Assembly: GCA_021794335.1 (NCBI GenBank)
Contig: JAJYQZ010000236.1
Coordinates: 1 to 6,201, forward strand
Source of the DNA: a bacterium
Lineage (GTDB): Bacteria > SZUA-79 > Acidulodesulfobacterales > Acidulodesulfobacteraceae
Length of the DNA stretch: 6,201 nucleotides
Reading direction: 5' to 3'
Shown here: piece by piece, positions 1 to 6,158 of the stretch
How positions within the stretch are numbered: the first letter of the stretch is position 1
Layout: every line of letters begins with the position of its first letter
Translations under genes and position numbers: made by a program
The notes under the pieces: model-generated
What the model was told of the DNA's origin: nothing
The model's database searches: none
The model's input: the letters and a program-made list of their open reading frames with translations, nothing else

Positions 1-1
1 G

Positions 2-19
2 CATTTTGTAATCAAAATG
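2..19. repeat. Perfect inverted repeat, 7-bp arms with 4-base loop
   Basis: CATTTTG at 2-8 and its exact reverse complement CAAAATG at 13-19 flank the loop TAAT. The arms are A/T-rich with only two G/C pairs each, and no T-tract follows directly, so it is a poor intrinsic terminator. It could be a repressor-binding palindrome upstream of the operon or the remains of a terminator for a gene outside the window. All three forward frames across 1-40 meet stops early, so no upstream gene is seen running through it. The palindrome is certain; its function is a guess. Confidence 0.4.
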
Positions 20-74
20 TAACATTAAATTAATATATTTTTAACAAATGTTTCATAATCCTGAAATATTAAAA

Positions 75-83
75 TGATATAAA
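75..83 (+). promoter_or_regulatory. Possible extended -10 promoter element
   Basis: The sequence TGATATAAA fits the extended -10 pattern TGnTATAAT with one mismatch in the hexamer. No good -35 hexamer lies 16-18 bases upstream (55-60 reads ATAATC), which an extended -10 can tolerate. It would start transcription near position 90, leaving a leader of about 40 bases before the first gene. The whole region is extremely A/T-rich, so chance matches to -10 boxes are expected and this is only a candidate. Confidence 0.25.
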
Positions 84-121
84 TATTTTTACGGTAAATA
101 AAATTTAAATTATTAAACTAA

Positions 122-127
122 AGGAGG
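122..127 (+). promoter_or_regulatory. Strong Shine-Dalgarno for the prepilin gene
   Basis: AGGAGG lies five bases before the ATG at 133. It is the best ribosome binding site in the window and fixes the long form of the prepilin start. The internal ATGs at 187 and 193 have no comparable site upstream. High initiation at this gene fits a pilin, which is needed in far more copies than other T4SS parts. Confidence 0.8.
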
Positions 128-132
128 AAAAA

Positions 133-660
133 ATGAGATTTAAAAATGTCATTAATTACATTAATCATTTCAATGATTATTCCATTATGATAATGGCTCG
201 TCTCCAATCGGAAATCTATGAAGAAAAATTTGCTAAGGGCAGGTTAAAATTAAAAATAAAGCCGGGCAGGGGCAAATTAAAAAGCATTTTGTTTGTTTCT
301 TCCCTTATTGCCGGATCTATTTTATCCTTAAGTTCGAATGCTTTAGCAATGATTAATTTAAATCAGGGTTCGCTCGGGATCGGGGCATCGGGCATTTTAA
401 ACGAAGCGACAACATGGATATGCTACAGGCTTGCTCCTGCGACCCTTACCATCGGCCTTGTAAAGGGATTTTACGATATAAAGCAGCATAAGCCGGATGC
501 GGCAAGGAAGGCGTTTATAACGGCGGCGGCAGGGACGGGGGTGATGCTTGCGCCGACCATAACAGGCGCAATATTAGGTATCGTTCAAAGCGCGGGAGGT
601 TCGGCAAACGGCATCAATATGGGCGGCGGAAACGGCTCGACCACAGTAGGCCAGCCATGA
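133..660 (+). CDS. virB2: VirB2/TrbC-like major pilin precursor
   Basis: Probable T4SS prepilin, 175 residues. In the family the precursor is inserted in the inner membrane, its leader is removed, and the mature subunit is extracted and polymerised into the conjugative pilus. The N-terminus is long and basic (residues 1-50, with K/R concentrated at 32-50), followed by a hydrophobic stretch at 51-68 and an A-L-A signal peptidase motif at 70-72. That leaves a mature part of about 103 residues. It has the VirB2 shape: a hydrophobic segment near 96-114, a short basic loop (KQHKPDAARK, 117-126), a second hydrophobic segment near 127-151, and a Gly/Asn/Ser-rich tail. The leader of about 72 residues is longer than the roughly 47 of Agrobacterium VirB2. 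The call rests on this topology and on being first before VirB3 and VirB4; no diagnostic motif was seen. The gene's 5' part is far more A/T-rich than its 3' part. Confidence 0.75.
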   Translation: MRFKNVINYINHFNDYSIMIMARLQSEIYEEKFAKGRLKLKIKPGRGKLKSILFVSSLIAGSILSLSSNALAMINLNQGSLGIGASGILNEATTWICYRLAPATLTIGLVKGFYDIKQHKPDAARKAFITAAAGTGVMLAPTITGAILGIVQSAGGSANGINMGGGNGSTTVGQP

Positions 661-704
661 TTCATGACAGGCGCTTAAGTAATCTTGCTGCGAGGGGCAT
701 ATGA
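657..704 (+). CDS. Possible 15-residue coupling mini-ORF between virB2 and virB3
   Basis: The ATG at 657 overlaps the virB2 stop as ATGA, and this frame (MIHDRRLSNLAARGI) ends at a TGA at 702-704 that overlaps the virB3 ATG at 701, again as ATGA. It therefore exactly spans the 40-base gap between the two genes. The peptide has no recognisable domain and probably no function of its own. If translated, it would carry terminating ribosomes from the pilin gene to the virB3 start. It covers the virB3 Shine-Dalgarno (GAGG, 692-695), so its translation could also influence access to that site. One such overlap could be chance; the double overlap is why it is listed. Confidence 0.25.
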   Translation: MIHDRRLSNLAARGI

Positions 705-1033
705 AAACAGGCTATACAAGATTTAAAATTCACAGGGGAATTCACGACAGGGTTACAAGGTTTGGCTTGGAAATATACGATTGGGGACTATTTATTTTTA
801 TTACGATGATACTGATTCTTGCATTTAAAGAGTTCATTATTCTTGCAATATTAATCGATACGCTTATCTTAATTTTTTTAAGAAAGTATAAAAACGGCAA
901 ACCGGATTTTTATACAAGTTCGCTTTTGTCGTTTATATTAATTAAAAAGGAGCTATTTATTTTGGAACCGGGGAGCGATAAATTAGATGCCCCTTTTTTA
1001 AATTTAATTTATTTAATCTATAAAGATAAATAA
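701..1033 (+). CDS. virB3: VirB3/TrbD/TraL-like inner-membrane T4SS protein
   Basis: Small inner-membrane T4SS subunit of 110 residues, about the family's usual size. VirB3 proteins anchor the VirB4 ATPase at the base of the inner-membrane complex and are needed for pilus formation. Seen here: a polar, basic N-terminus (residues 1-27, including RFKIHRGIHDR), two adjacent hydrophobic helices at about 28-42 and 44-60, then a basic turn with RKYKNGKPDF (61-70), which resembles the K-x-GKP region of TraL/VirB3 proteins, and a cytoplasmic C-terminus. GAGG at 692-695 lies five bases before the ATG and supports this start. The stop shares bases with the next gene's start (TAATG, 1031-1035), so VirB3 and VirB4 are probably translationally coupled. 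In some systems these two proteins are fused; here they are separate. Confidence 0.85.
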   Translation: MKTGYTRFKIHRGIHDRVTRFGLEIYDWGLFIFITMILILAFKEFIILAILIDTLILIFLRKYKNGKPDFYTSSLLSFILIKKELFILEPGSDKLDAPFLNLIYLIYKDK

Positions 1034-3651
1034 TGCTGCTTAAATCCATATTAAAAAGAAGAAATCAAAGCGAATCGTTTAATAATTATGTCAACCTTTT
1101 GACGATTTATGAAAATATCATTATCGGCATCGACGGTTCTTTTACTGTCGGTTTTATGGTTAAAGGATTTGATTATGTTTTATCCAAAGATGAGATAATC
1201 AACGATACGGCATATGCTAACGACCTTCTTCTAAATCTTTTGGACGAAAATATCGGCTTGCAGTGGGTTTACAAAATAGACGACAAAAACGACGAATTTA
1301 TATCGAATTATCGAATATCTTCTATTCCGCCGAAAGATTATGAATATATCAAAGAAAATAAACTTAAGGTTCTTAGAGCAAAAAGCATAAAAAATATTAA
1401 AATATATCTTTTTTGCACAATAAACAATACAAATTTGGAGTTATCGGAAAAAGGCGGATTTTTATCGGATTTTATCAATTTTAATTCAAAATTATTTAAA
1501 ATAACTATTGGAGATATTAATAATTCCCATGCAAGACTCAATGCTAAAAATGATTTCGACGCCGTCCGTAAAAAATTGGATAATGCGGAAAACAATTTGA
1601 GTTTTTTGGCTTCGAGGTTAAATATAGGGCTTAAAAGAATGAATAATCAGGAATTAACCGACTATTACTATAAAGAATTAAATCCCGGGCGGTCTATTTT
1701 CGTAGGTTCTCCAAAATGGGAAAATATGTCCCCCGAATTCACATTTAGAAGCCAGTTAATGTATTCTTGCGCCGAAATAAAAAGGGATTATTTTTATATA
1801 GACGGCTATTATTATAAGTTTATAAATATGCATAGATTGCCCGGTAAAATCGATGCTTACGGCATAACCCCGCTGTTAAATATCGAAAATTCGAACACCT
1901 TCGACTTTTTTCCCTACGATATTCAGATTGCCTTTAACATACCGGCTCAGGAAAAAACGATTAATAAAATTCAATCCGATAGAAATATTAAAGCAAGCTT
2001 GACCGAGGCCGTCTCCGGAGGATATACCGATTATAAAGGCGGCGGCATTACGGCGCAATTGGACGATTTTCTTAAATCAGTTTCGAAAATGCAAAAGAAG
2101 GTTGTCGATATATCCCTGTGCGTCAGGCTTAAATCTAAAACTGCCGCCGATCTGGATCCGAGGGCTATAAAAATTTTGGAGGCATTTAAAGATTTTAACG
2201 GAATGGAAGGAATTACGGATAACATGGAACACCATAATCTATTTTTATCGTTCCTTCCTTCCCAAACGCGCTTTAACCGGCGGTTTAAAACATCTATTTC
2301 GCCGGCGGCTTCAGCCTTTTTCCCCTTACATAAGAGTTTCGGCGGAACAAAAACCTGCGCAATACCGCTAATTAATACAAGCGGGGAGGGGGTAAATATC
2401 GATTTATACAATAACGCGCTGCCTGCAAAACACGGAATCGTCTTCGGTAAAACAAGAAGCGGGAAAGGTTTTATGCTTAACGGATTTTTAACGAACTTTT
2501 ATATGTCGGGAGAAAATTACCATATTGTAGGGGTTGACATAGGAGGAACATATAGCAAGTTTTGCAGAATATTTAACGGGGAATACATCGAGCTGGATTT
2601 GGACGGAACATATTGCTTGAATCCGTTTCCGCCAAAGCGGCATATAGTTAAGATTGTAAATAACGAGGAAGTTTTTGATCCGGACATTATGATATTTCTA
2701 ACGGGAATAATCGGTTTAATGGTCGAACCGGAAAGAAATTTATCGCCTAACGATAAAACTATTATAGCAAGGGCGGTTCAGGCATCGTACGACAAGATAA
2801 ACGATGACGGCGATATGCCGGTAATTTCGGACATTAACAATGTATTATTTGATTACAACGAGGGAAGAGATATAGAGGATAAAAAAAGGGCAATGGAAAT
2901 GGGAAAAAATTTATTTCAATGGACAGATATATCTTCGCCCTATAGTATGATTTTAAATAGGAAGGGAGGAATAGATACAGGTAAAAAGATAGTCATATTC
3001 GATTTGCAAAAATTAAAAGGGCATGAAGACCTGCAAAAAGTCGTATTTGCGATAATAAAAAATATTTCGTTTAAAAAAATGTATGACAAATCGGCCAAGG
3101 TTTTTTTCTTTTACGACGAATGCTGGGAATTCGTGGATGACCCTAAAATAGCCGAACTTATAATGCACCTTTATAAGACATCGGCCAAATGGGGATCCAT
3201 GGTGTGGAGCGTAACCCAGGAACCCGGCGATCTTTTGAAGGCCGGAAACATCGGTAAAAGTATAATAGAAAATTCTACCGTTAAGATATTTTGCCAATTG
3301 GACGGCGATGTGGATGGGGACGATTTAAAATTTTGCGGACTTAACGAAAAAGAGATAGAAATTGTAAAAAACCTTAAGGTCGTAAAAGGGCATTATGCCG
3401 AATATTTTTTAAAATTCGGGCATGATTCGGCCGTAATCAGGAATAAGCCGGATCCTTTCGAATACTGGCTGTGCTGTAAATCTTCCGACGATGAAGAGAT
3501 AGAACGGCAGATTATGGCGGCATATCCCGATAAATCCCTAAAAGAAAGACTTTATATACTGGCAGAAAATTATCCAAACGGCCCTTACGGGATAATGGTT
3601 GATAGCGCAGCCTCAAATGCCGCCGGGAAGAAGGCGGAAATTCGGCAATAA
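1033..3651 (+). CDS. virB4: VirB4/TrbE/TraC-family T4SS ATPase
   Basis: The 872-residue motor of the secretion system, an AAA+-like ATPase at the cytoplasmic face of the inner membrane that drives pilin extraction and machine assembly. The N-terminal half (about 1-440) is the VirB4/TraC membrane-docking region, including the NLLTIYENIIIGIDGSFTVGF stretch near 21-41 and the basic FLPSQTRFNRRF segment at 407-418. The C-terminal RecA-like domain holds Walker A GKTRSGKG (472-479), a TraC-like VDIGGTYSKF block (501-510), GEYIELDLDG followed by CLNPF (516-532), Walker B FFFYDE (691-696, D695/E696) and VTQEPGD (727-733). The last Walker A residue is Gly rather than Ser/Thr, as in many VirD4 coupling proteins. 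The P-loop lysine K478 and the Walker B acid are intact, so activity is likely. Length is typical. No clear ribosome binding site precedes the ATG; translation probably relies on the TAATG overlap with virB3. Confidence 0.96.
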   Translation: MLLKSILKRRNQSESFNNYVNLLTIYENIIIGIDGSFTVGFMVKGFDYVLSKDEIINDTAYANDLLLNLLDENIGLQWVYKIDDKNDEFISNYRISSIPPKDYEYIKENKLKVLRAKSIKNIKIYLFCTINNTNLELSEKGGFLSDFINFNSKLFKITIGDINNSHARLNAKNDFDAVRKKLDNAENNLSFLASRLNIGLKRMNNQELTDYYYKELNPGRSIFVGSPKWENMSPEFTFRSQLMYSCAEIKRDYFYIDGYYYKFINMHRLPGKIDAYGITPLLNIENSNTFDFFPYDIQIAFNIPAQEKTINKIQSDRNIKASLTEAVSGGYTDYKGGGITAQLDDFLKSVSKMQKKVVDISLCVRLKSKTAADLDPRAIKILEAFKDFNGMEGITDNMEHHNLFLSFLPSQTRFNRRFKTSISPAASAFFPLHKSFGGTKTCAIPLINTSGEGVNIDLYNNALPAKHGIVFGKTRSGKGFMLNGFLTNFYMSGENYHIVGVDIGGTYSKFCRIFNGEYIELDLDGTYCLNPFPPKRHIVKIVNNEEVFDPDIMIFLTGIIGLMVEPERNLSPNDKTIIARAVQASYDKINDDGDMPVISDINNVLFDYNEGRDIEDKKRAMEMGKNLFQWTDISSPYSMILNRKGGIDTGKKIVIFDLQKLKGHEDLQKVVFAIIKNISFKKMYDKSAKVFFFYDECWEFVDDPKIAELIMHLYKTSAKWGSMVWSVTQEPGDLLKAGNIGKSIIENSTVKIFCQLDGDVDGDDLKFCGLNEKEIEIVKNLKVVKGHYAEYFLKFGHDSAVIRNKPDPFEYWLCCKSSDDEEIERQIMAAYPDKSLKERLYILAENYPNGPYGIMVDSAASNAAGKKAEIRQ

Positions 3652-3659
3652 TTTACAAA

Positions 3660-3674
3660 GTTAACATGGTTAAC
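3660..3674. repeat. GTTAAC-ATG-GTTAAC inverted repeat before the VirB5-like gene
   Basis: Two copies of the self-palindromic hexamer GTTAAC (3660-3665 and 3669-3674) are separated by ATG, so the unit is both a direct and an inverted repeat. It sits in the 39-base gap between the virB4 stop and the virB5-like start, where the Shine-Dalgarno is weak. A 6-bp hairpin with a three-base loop is possible but would be weak. It might affect translation or RNA processing here, or be chance in A/T-rich DNA. Confidence 0.3.
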
Positions 3675-3690
3675 ACGGTAAAAGCAAATT

Positions 3691-4806
3691 ATGCAAAAAA
3701 ATAAAAATAAAAAATATGTTTTTTATTCAAAAGTTTTAATTCCTTTCATAACGGCTACGATCTTATACTTAGGGGCGGCTTACGGAATGGGGCTTCCGCT
3801 GCCGGACATCGGCGCTGTTTCCGCCCAGATTCAGTCCGTCGAGACTTCGGCAGGCGGCGCTTTTTCGGCTTTGCAGGGTCTTGCGGGAACGCTCGGTTAT
3901 GCCCCCGGAGCCTCCGGCGGACCGCTTTTTAATCCGGGGCCCGGCCTGTCAGAGGCAATGGCAACCGCAGATAAGTTGACGGCGGATGTGTCAAAAATGC
4001 AGGAGCAGTATCAAAATATCATAATTAATTATGATAAATTGGGGCATTTGGTTAATTCGGTCGAAAATGCCGTAAATAATGTTAACAATTTGAACAATCA
4101 AATAAATAATGCTTTTGCCCGGATTCCGCAGGAATTAACGCAAAGCGATGTTTATGCCTCTTCGCCCCAAAATCTGGTTTCCGATATTAATATAGAAGAG
4201 TCGGAATTTCAAAACCTTAATAACGAAAGCGGTTCCTATAACCCTCAGGATTTTATTTCCGGCGCTTCTATGCCCGGCACGGGGGCATTAAATAAAAGCA
4301 GTCTTGAAAACGAATCGCGGCAGTTTACAGGCGGAGCTGTTTATAATGCCGACGGAAACAGCGGAAACATTAATCCGGCGGTAAATTGCGCTTCCTACGA
4401 CAACGGTTATTATTTTGACGGTAAAGGAAATTATACGGCGGGATGTACTGACCCGGTAAACGGATTTGTGATTGATGCGGCATCTTCAAATCTTTATAAT
4501 GCGGGCGTTTCTGCCGCAAGGGCTCACAAAGCCGAGCTTGAAGGGGATGGATTCATGAATGAAATAACAAGCGGGGCATTAAATAACAGCACCAATTATT
4601 ACTCGTATCAGAGTTCAGTTTTAACCTTAATAGCGGAGGAAGACGCCGCAAATTTAAAAAACCTCGGATATATCGAGAGCCAGTTAAAACAGATGGAATT
4701 GTCCAAATCGGCAAGCGAGATTAAAAAAGAGCATGTAGGTGCAATTATTTTACCTCAAAGCAATAATATTCCCGGTATGAATTTTTATAACAAAACGACG
4801 CTGTGA
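3691..4806 (+). CDS. virB5: VirB5/TrbJ-like secreted T4SS protein
   Basis: Probable VirB5/TrbJ homologue, 371 residues. Members of this family are exported to the periplasm and are minor pilus components, at the tip in the best-studied systems, where they help contact the recipient. Seen here: an export signal with a basic start (MQKNKNKK), a hydrophobic core at about 14-30 and possible cleavage near 30-34; a Gly/Ala/Pro-rich stretch (53-86); a helical, probably coiled-coil segment (about 87-145) with Asn triplets VNNVNNLNNQINN at 128-140; a low-complexity middle; a Cys-bounded aromatic/Gly segment (C233 to C252); and a C-terminal helical part (about 270-345, with QSSVLTLIAEEDAANLKNL and KQMEL) like the TrbJ C-terminus. 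It is longer than typical VirB5/TrbJ proteins because of the middle insert. Position after virB4 supports the call more than any motif does. The ATG has only a weak upstream purine stretch (GGTAAAAG). Confidence 0.65.
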   Translation: MQKNKNKKYVFYSKVLIPFITATILYLGAAYGMGLPLPDIGAVSAQIQSVETSAGGAFSALQGLAGTLGYAPGASGGPLFNPGPGLSEAMATADKLTADVSKMQEQYQNIIINYDKLGHLVNSVENAVNNVNNLNNQINNAFARIPQELTQSDVYASSPQNLVSDINIEESEFQNLNNESGSYNPQDFISGASMPGTGALNKSSLENESRQFTGGAVYNADGNSGNINPAVNCASYDNGYYFDGKGNYTAGCTDPVNGFVIDAASSNLYNAGVSAARAHKAELEGDGFMNEITSGALNNSTNYYSYQSSVLTLIAEEDAANLKNLGYIESQLKQMELSKSASEIKKEHVGAIILPQSNNIPGMNFYNKTTL

Positions 4807-4907
4807 TTATTACCGTTTATATCAGGCTTAGCCTCCCCCTTCTTATCTTATGCGGTATTGTTCTGATGGTTGCGGGGTTAGAGGGATATTTCCGGGAATT
4901 TTTTTAA
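4803..4907 (+). CDS. Small single-pass membrane protein in the trbK position
   Basis: A 34-residue ORF starting with GTG at 4803, whose bases overlap the virB5-like stop as GTGA. An in-frame stop at 4788-4790 limits any upstream start, and the only internal ATG would give 13 residues. The product starts MIITVYIRL, has one hydrophobic segment (about residues 8-26, with LPLLILCGIVLMVAGLEG at 11-28) and ends in the charged, aromatic GYFREFF. In P-type trb operons this slot between trbJ and trbL holds trbK, a small entry-exclusion lipoprotein. C17 follows L-I-L, a poor lipobox because Gly/Ala/Ser is expected just before Cys, so membrane anchoring by a helix is more likely than lipidation. No Shine-Dalgarno is clear; coupling to the upstream gene would be needed. 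Homology to TrbK is not claimed, only position and small membrane-associated character. It could also be a small T4SS assembly protein or a chance ORF. Confidence 0.45.
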   Translation: MIITVYIRLSLPLLILCGIVLMVAGLEGYFREFF

Positions 4908-4948
4908 ATTAATGTATGCCCAATTAAACACATAAACACGGGATGCGC

Positions 4949-4953
4949 AGGAG
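4949..4953 (+). promoter_or_regulatory. Shine-Dalgarno for the VirB6-like gene
   Basis: AGGAG ends six bases before the ATG at 4960, which settles that start. The virB6-like gene is separated from the small ORF by 52 bases and has its own good site, so it is probably translated independently of the overlap chain upstream. Confidence 0.75.
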
Positions 4954-4959
4954 AATAGA

Positions 4960-6108
4960 ATGGGAAAGATTTTATCATATTTGACGGTTATAATCTCCGT
5001 AATTATCGTTACTAATTTTGTTTTATACAAAGCAGGGCTTGCGATGGCCGCACCGGCTCCCGTGCCGACGCCGTCAACGGGCAGCGTAAATTCCGCAAGC
5101 GCAGGTTCGGATATAAACGAATCGTCCCTATCTATATCTAAACTGAGCAACGGGCAGGACTTTAATATACTTTCAATAGATTCTATCCCGCCGGCGCTTG
5201 ACGGTAATTCTACAATGAGCAGTTTTATGTCTTATATGTTTTATTTTCTGTTTGCTCTGGGGATTGTGCTGTCCTTTTTTGAAGGCTACAGGTCGGAGTT
5301 AACGGATAAGTCTTTCAGTTATTACGGCTTGTTTTTAAGAACGGGACTCATCGCCGCAGCCTTTTTGTCATGGAAACAGACTGGTTTTTCAAACTTTGCC
5401 CAGATAATTTTAACCCTTGCAGACAGGCTCCAGCTTTATCTTTTAAAGCAAAATGTATATAGCATAGGCGAATCGGTTTCGCAAATCGTTTCTTCCATTT
5501 CGGGCAGTCTTCACAATGTATCGATTCCGACCGCATCGTCGAATGGAACCGCTTCCGTTAAGAGCGGCTGGAATTTAAACCCGGTATCGTGGTTTGCAGG
5601 CGCGGTTCACGCAATAACGGGAACTATACTTATGGGAATATTGTGGTTTTTATTTAATCTTTTTTATTTAATTATACAGTTGATTATGGCATTCGTTCAG
5701 CTGATACTTCTGGGGTTATTGTTTTCCATATGCCCGATTATCCTCGGGTTTGAAACCATACCGTACACAAGAGGCGTCTTTGGAAAATGGATGAAAATGT
5801 TTATCGAAATTTCATTTTGGGGAGTTATGGTTGCATTGGAACAGCTTATATTTTTTACCGTATTAGGAAAAATAGTATCGATTAATCTTCCGTCTTCCGA
5901 AACCGGAATGGGTAATATACTCGGAGTTTTCACATTTGCCGAGGCTGTAACTATTTTTATCGTAATGATTCTTATCAATGTTACCGTTCCGTATTTTGTG
6001 GGAAAATTATTCGAGGGTATAAGTAATGACGCACATGAAAGAATTCAAGCAATATCAAAACCGTTTAAAAGTATAGCCGTTAAAACGGGAAATTTTAGAA
6101 TTAGATGA
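4960..6108 (+). CDS. virB6: VirB6/TrbL-like polytopic inner-membrane channel protein
   Basis: Probable VirB6/TrbL homologue, 382 residues, the multi-spanning component at the base of the T4SS channel that contacts substrate and pilin. Seen here: an N-terminal hydrophobic stretch (4-30) ending in A-M-A before APAPVP, which looks like a cleavable signal peptide; a Ser/Asn-rich exported segment (31-85); hydrophobic segments at about 88-107, 122-136, 213-234, 236-263, 282-303 and 321-345; and a loop of about 70 residues (139-210), probably periplasmic, between the second and third. The block from SICPIILGF through GKWMKMFIEISFW (256-287) is the conserved-looking core and resembles VirB6/TrbL family proteins. 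The C-terminus (346-382) is basic and probably cytoplasmic. Position after the virB5-like gene and before a possible virB8 fits the P-type order. Length is within the family range. Family membership is well supported by topology and context but not by an exact motif. Confidence 0.8.
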   Translation: MGKILSYLTVIISVIIVTNFVLYKAGLAMAAPAPVPTPSTGSVNSASAGSDINESSLSISKLSNGQDFNILSIDSIPPALDGNSTMSSFMSYMFYFLFALGIVLSFFEGYRSELTDKSFSYYGLFLRTGLIAAAFLSWKQTGFSNFAQIILTLADRLQLYLLKQNVYSIGESVSQIVSSISGSLHNVSIPTASSNGTASVKSGWNLNPVSWFAGAVHAITGTILMGILWFLFNLFYLIIQLIMAFVQLILLGLLFSICPIILGFETIPYTRGVFGKWMKMFIEISFWGVMVALEQLIFFTVLGKIVSINLPSSETGMGNILGVFTFAEAVTIFIVMILINVTVPYFVGKLFEGISNDAHERIQAISKPFKSIAVKTGNFRIR

Positions 6109-6158
6109 TAAGCCCGGATAATTTAGAAATTTTAAAATAATTATTAAAATAGGGCGAT

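Noticed and set aside
21..52. AACATT/AATGTT six-base inverted repeat in the leader
   Set aside because: Arms are short and 20 bases apart in extremely A/T-rich DNA, where such matches are expected by chance.
2031..2411. 126-codon minus-strand ORF inside virB4
   Set aside because: It lies wholly within a strongly supported gene, shows no domain, and is a codon-bias shadow. The same applies to the other minus-strand frames inside virB4, the virB5-virB6 junction and virB6.
1033..3651. F-type (TraC) operon assignment on the basis of TraC-like ATPase blocks
   Set aside because: F-type operons place TraE, TraK, TraB and TraV between TraL and TraC. Here virB3 directly overlaps virB4 and is followed by virB5-like and virB6-like genes, which is the P-type order.
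3666..3704. 12-residue ORF starting inside the GTTAAC repeat and running into the VirB5-like gene out of frame
   Set aside because: No ribosome binding site, no distinctive product, and its stop is past the virB5-like start without a tight overlap.
6105..6140. 11-residue ORF (MISPDNLEILK) with ATGA overlap on the virB6-like stop
   Set aside because: It ends 18 bases before the next start, does not bridge to it, and has no helix or motif. A single ATGA overlap is expected by chance.
6129..6150. ATTTTAA...TTAAAAT inverted repeat after the virB6-like gene, as a terminator
   Set aside because: The stem is entirely A/T, no T-tract follows, and a gene with its own ribosome binding site starts nine bases later.
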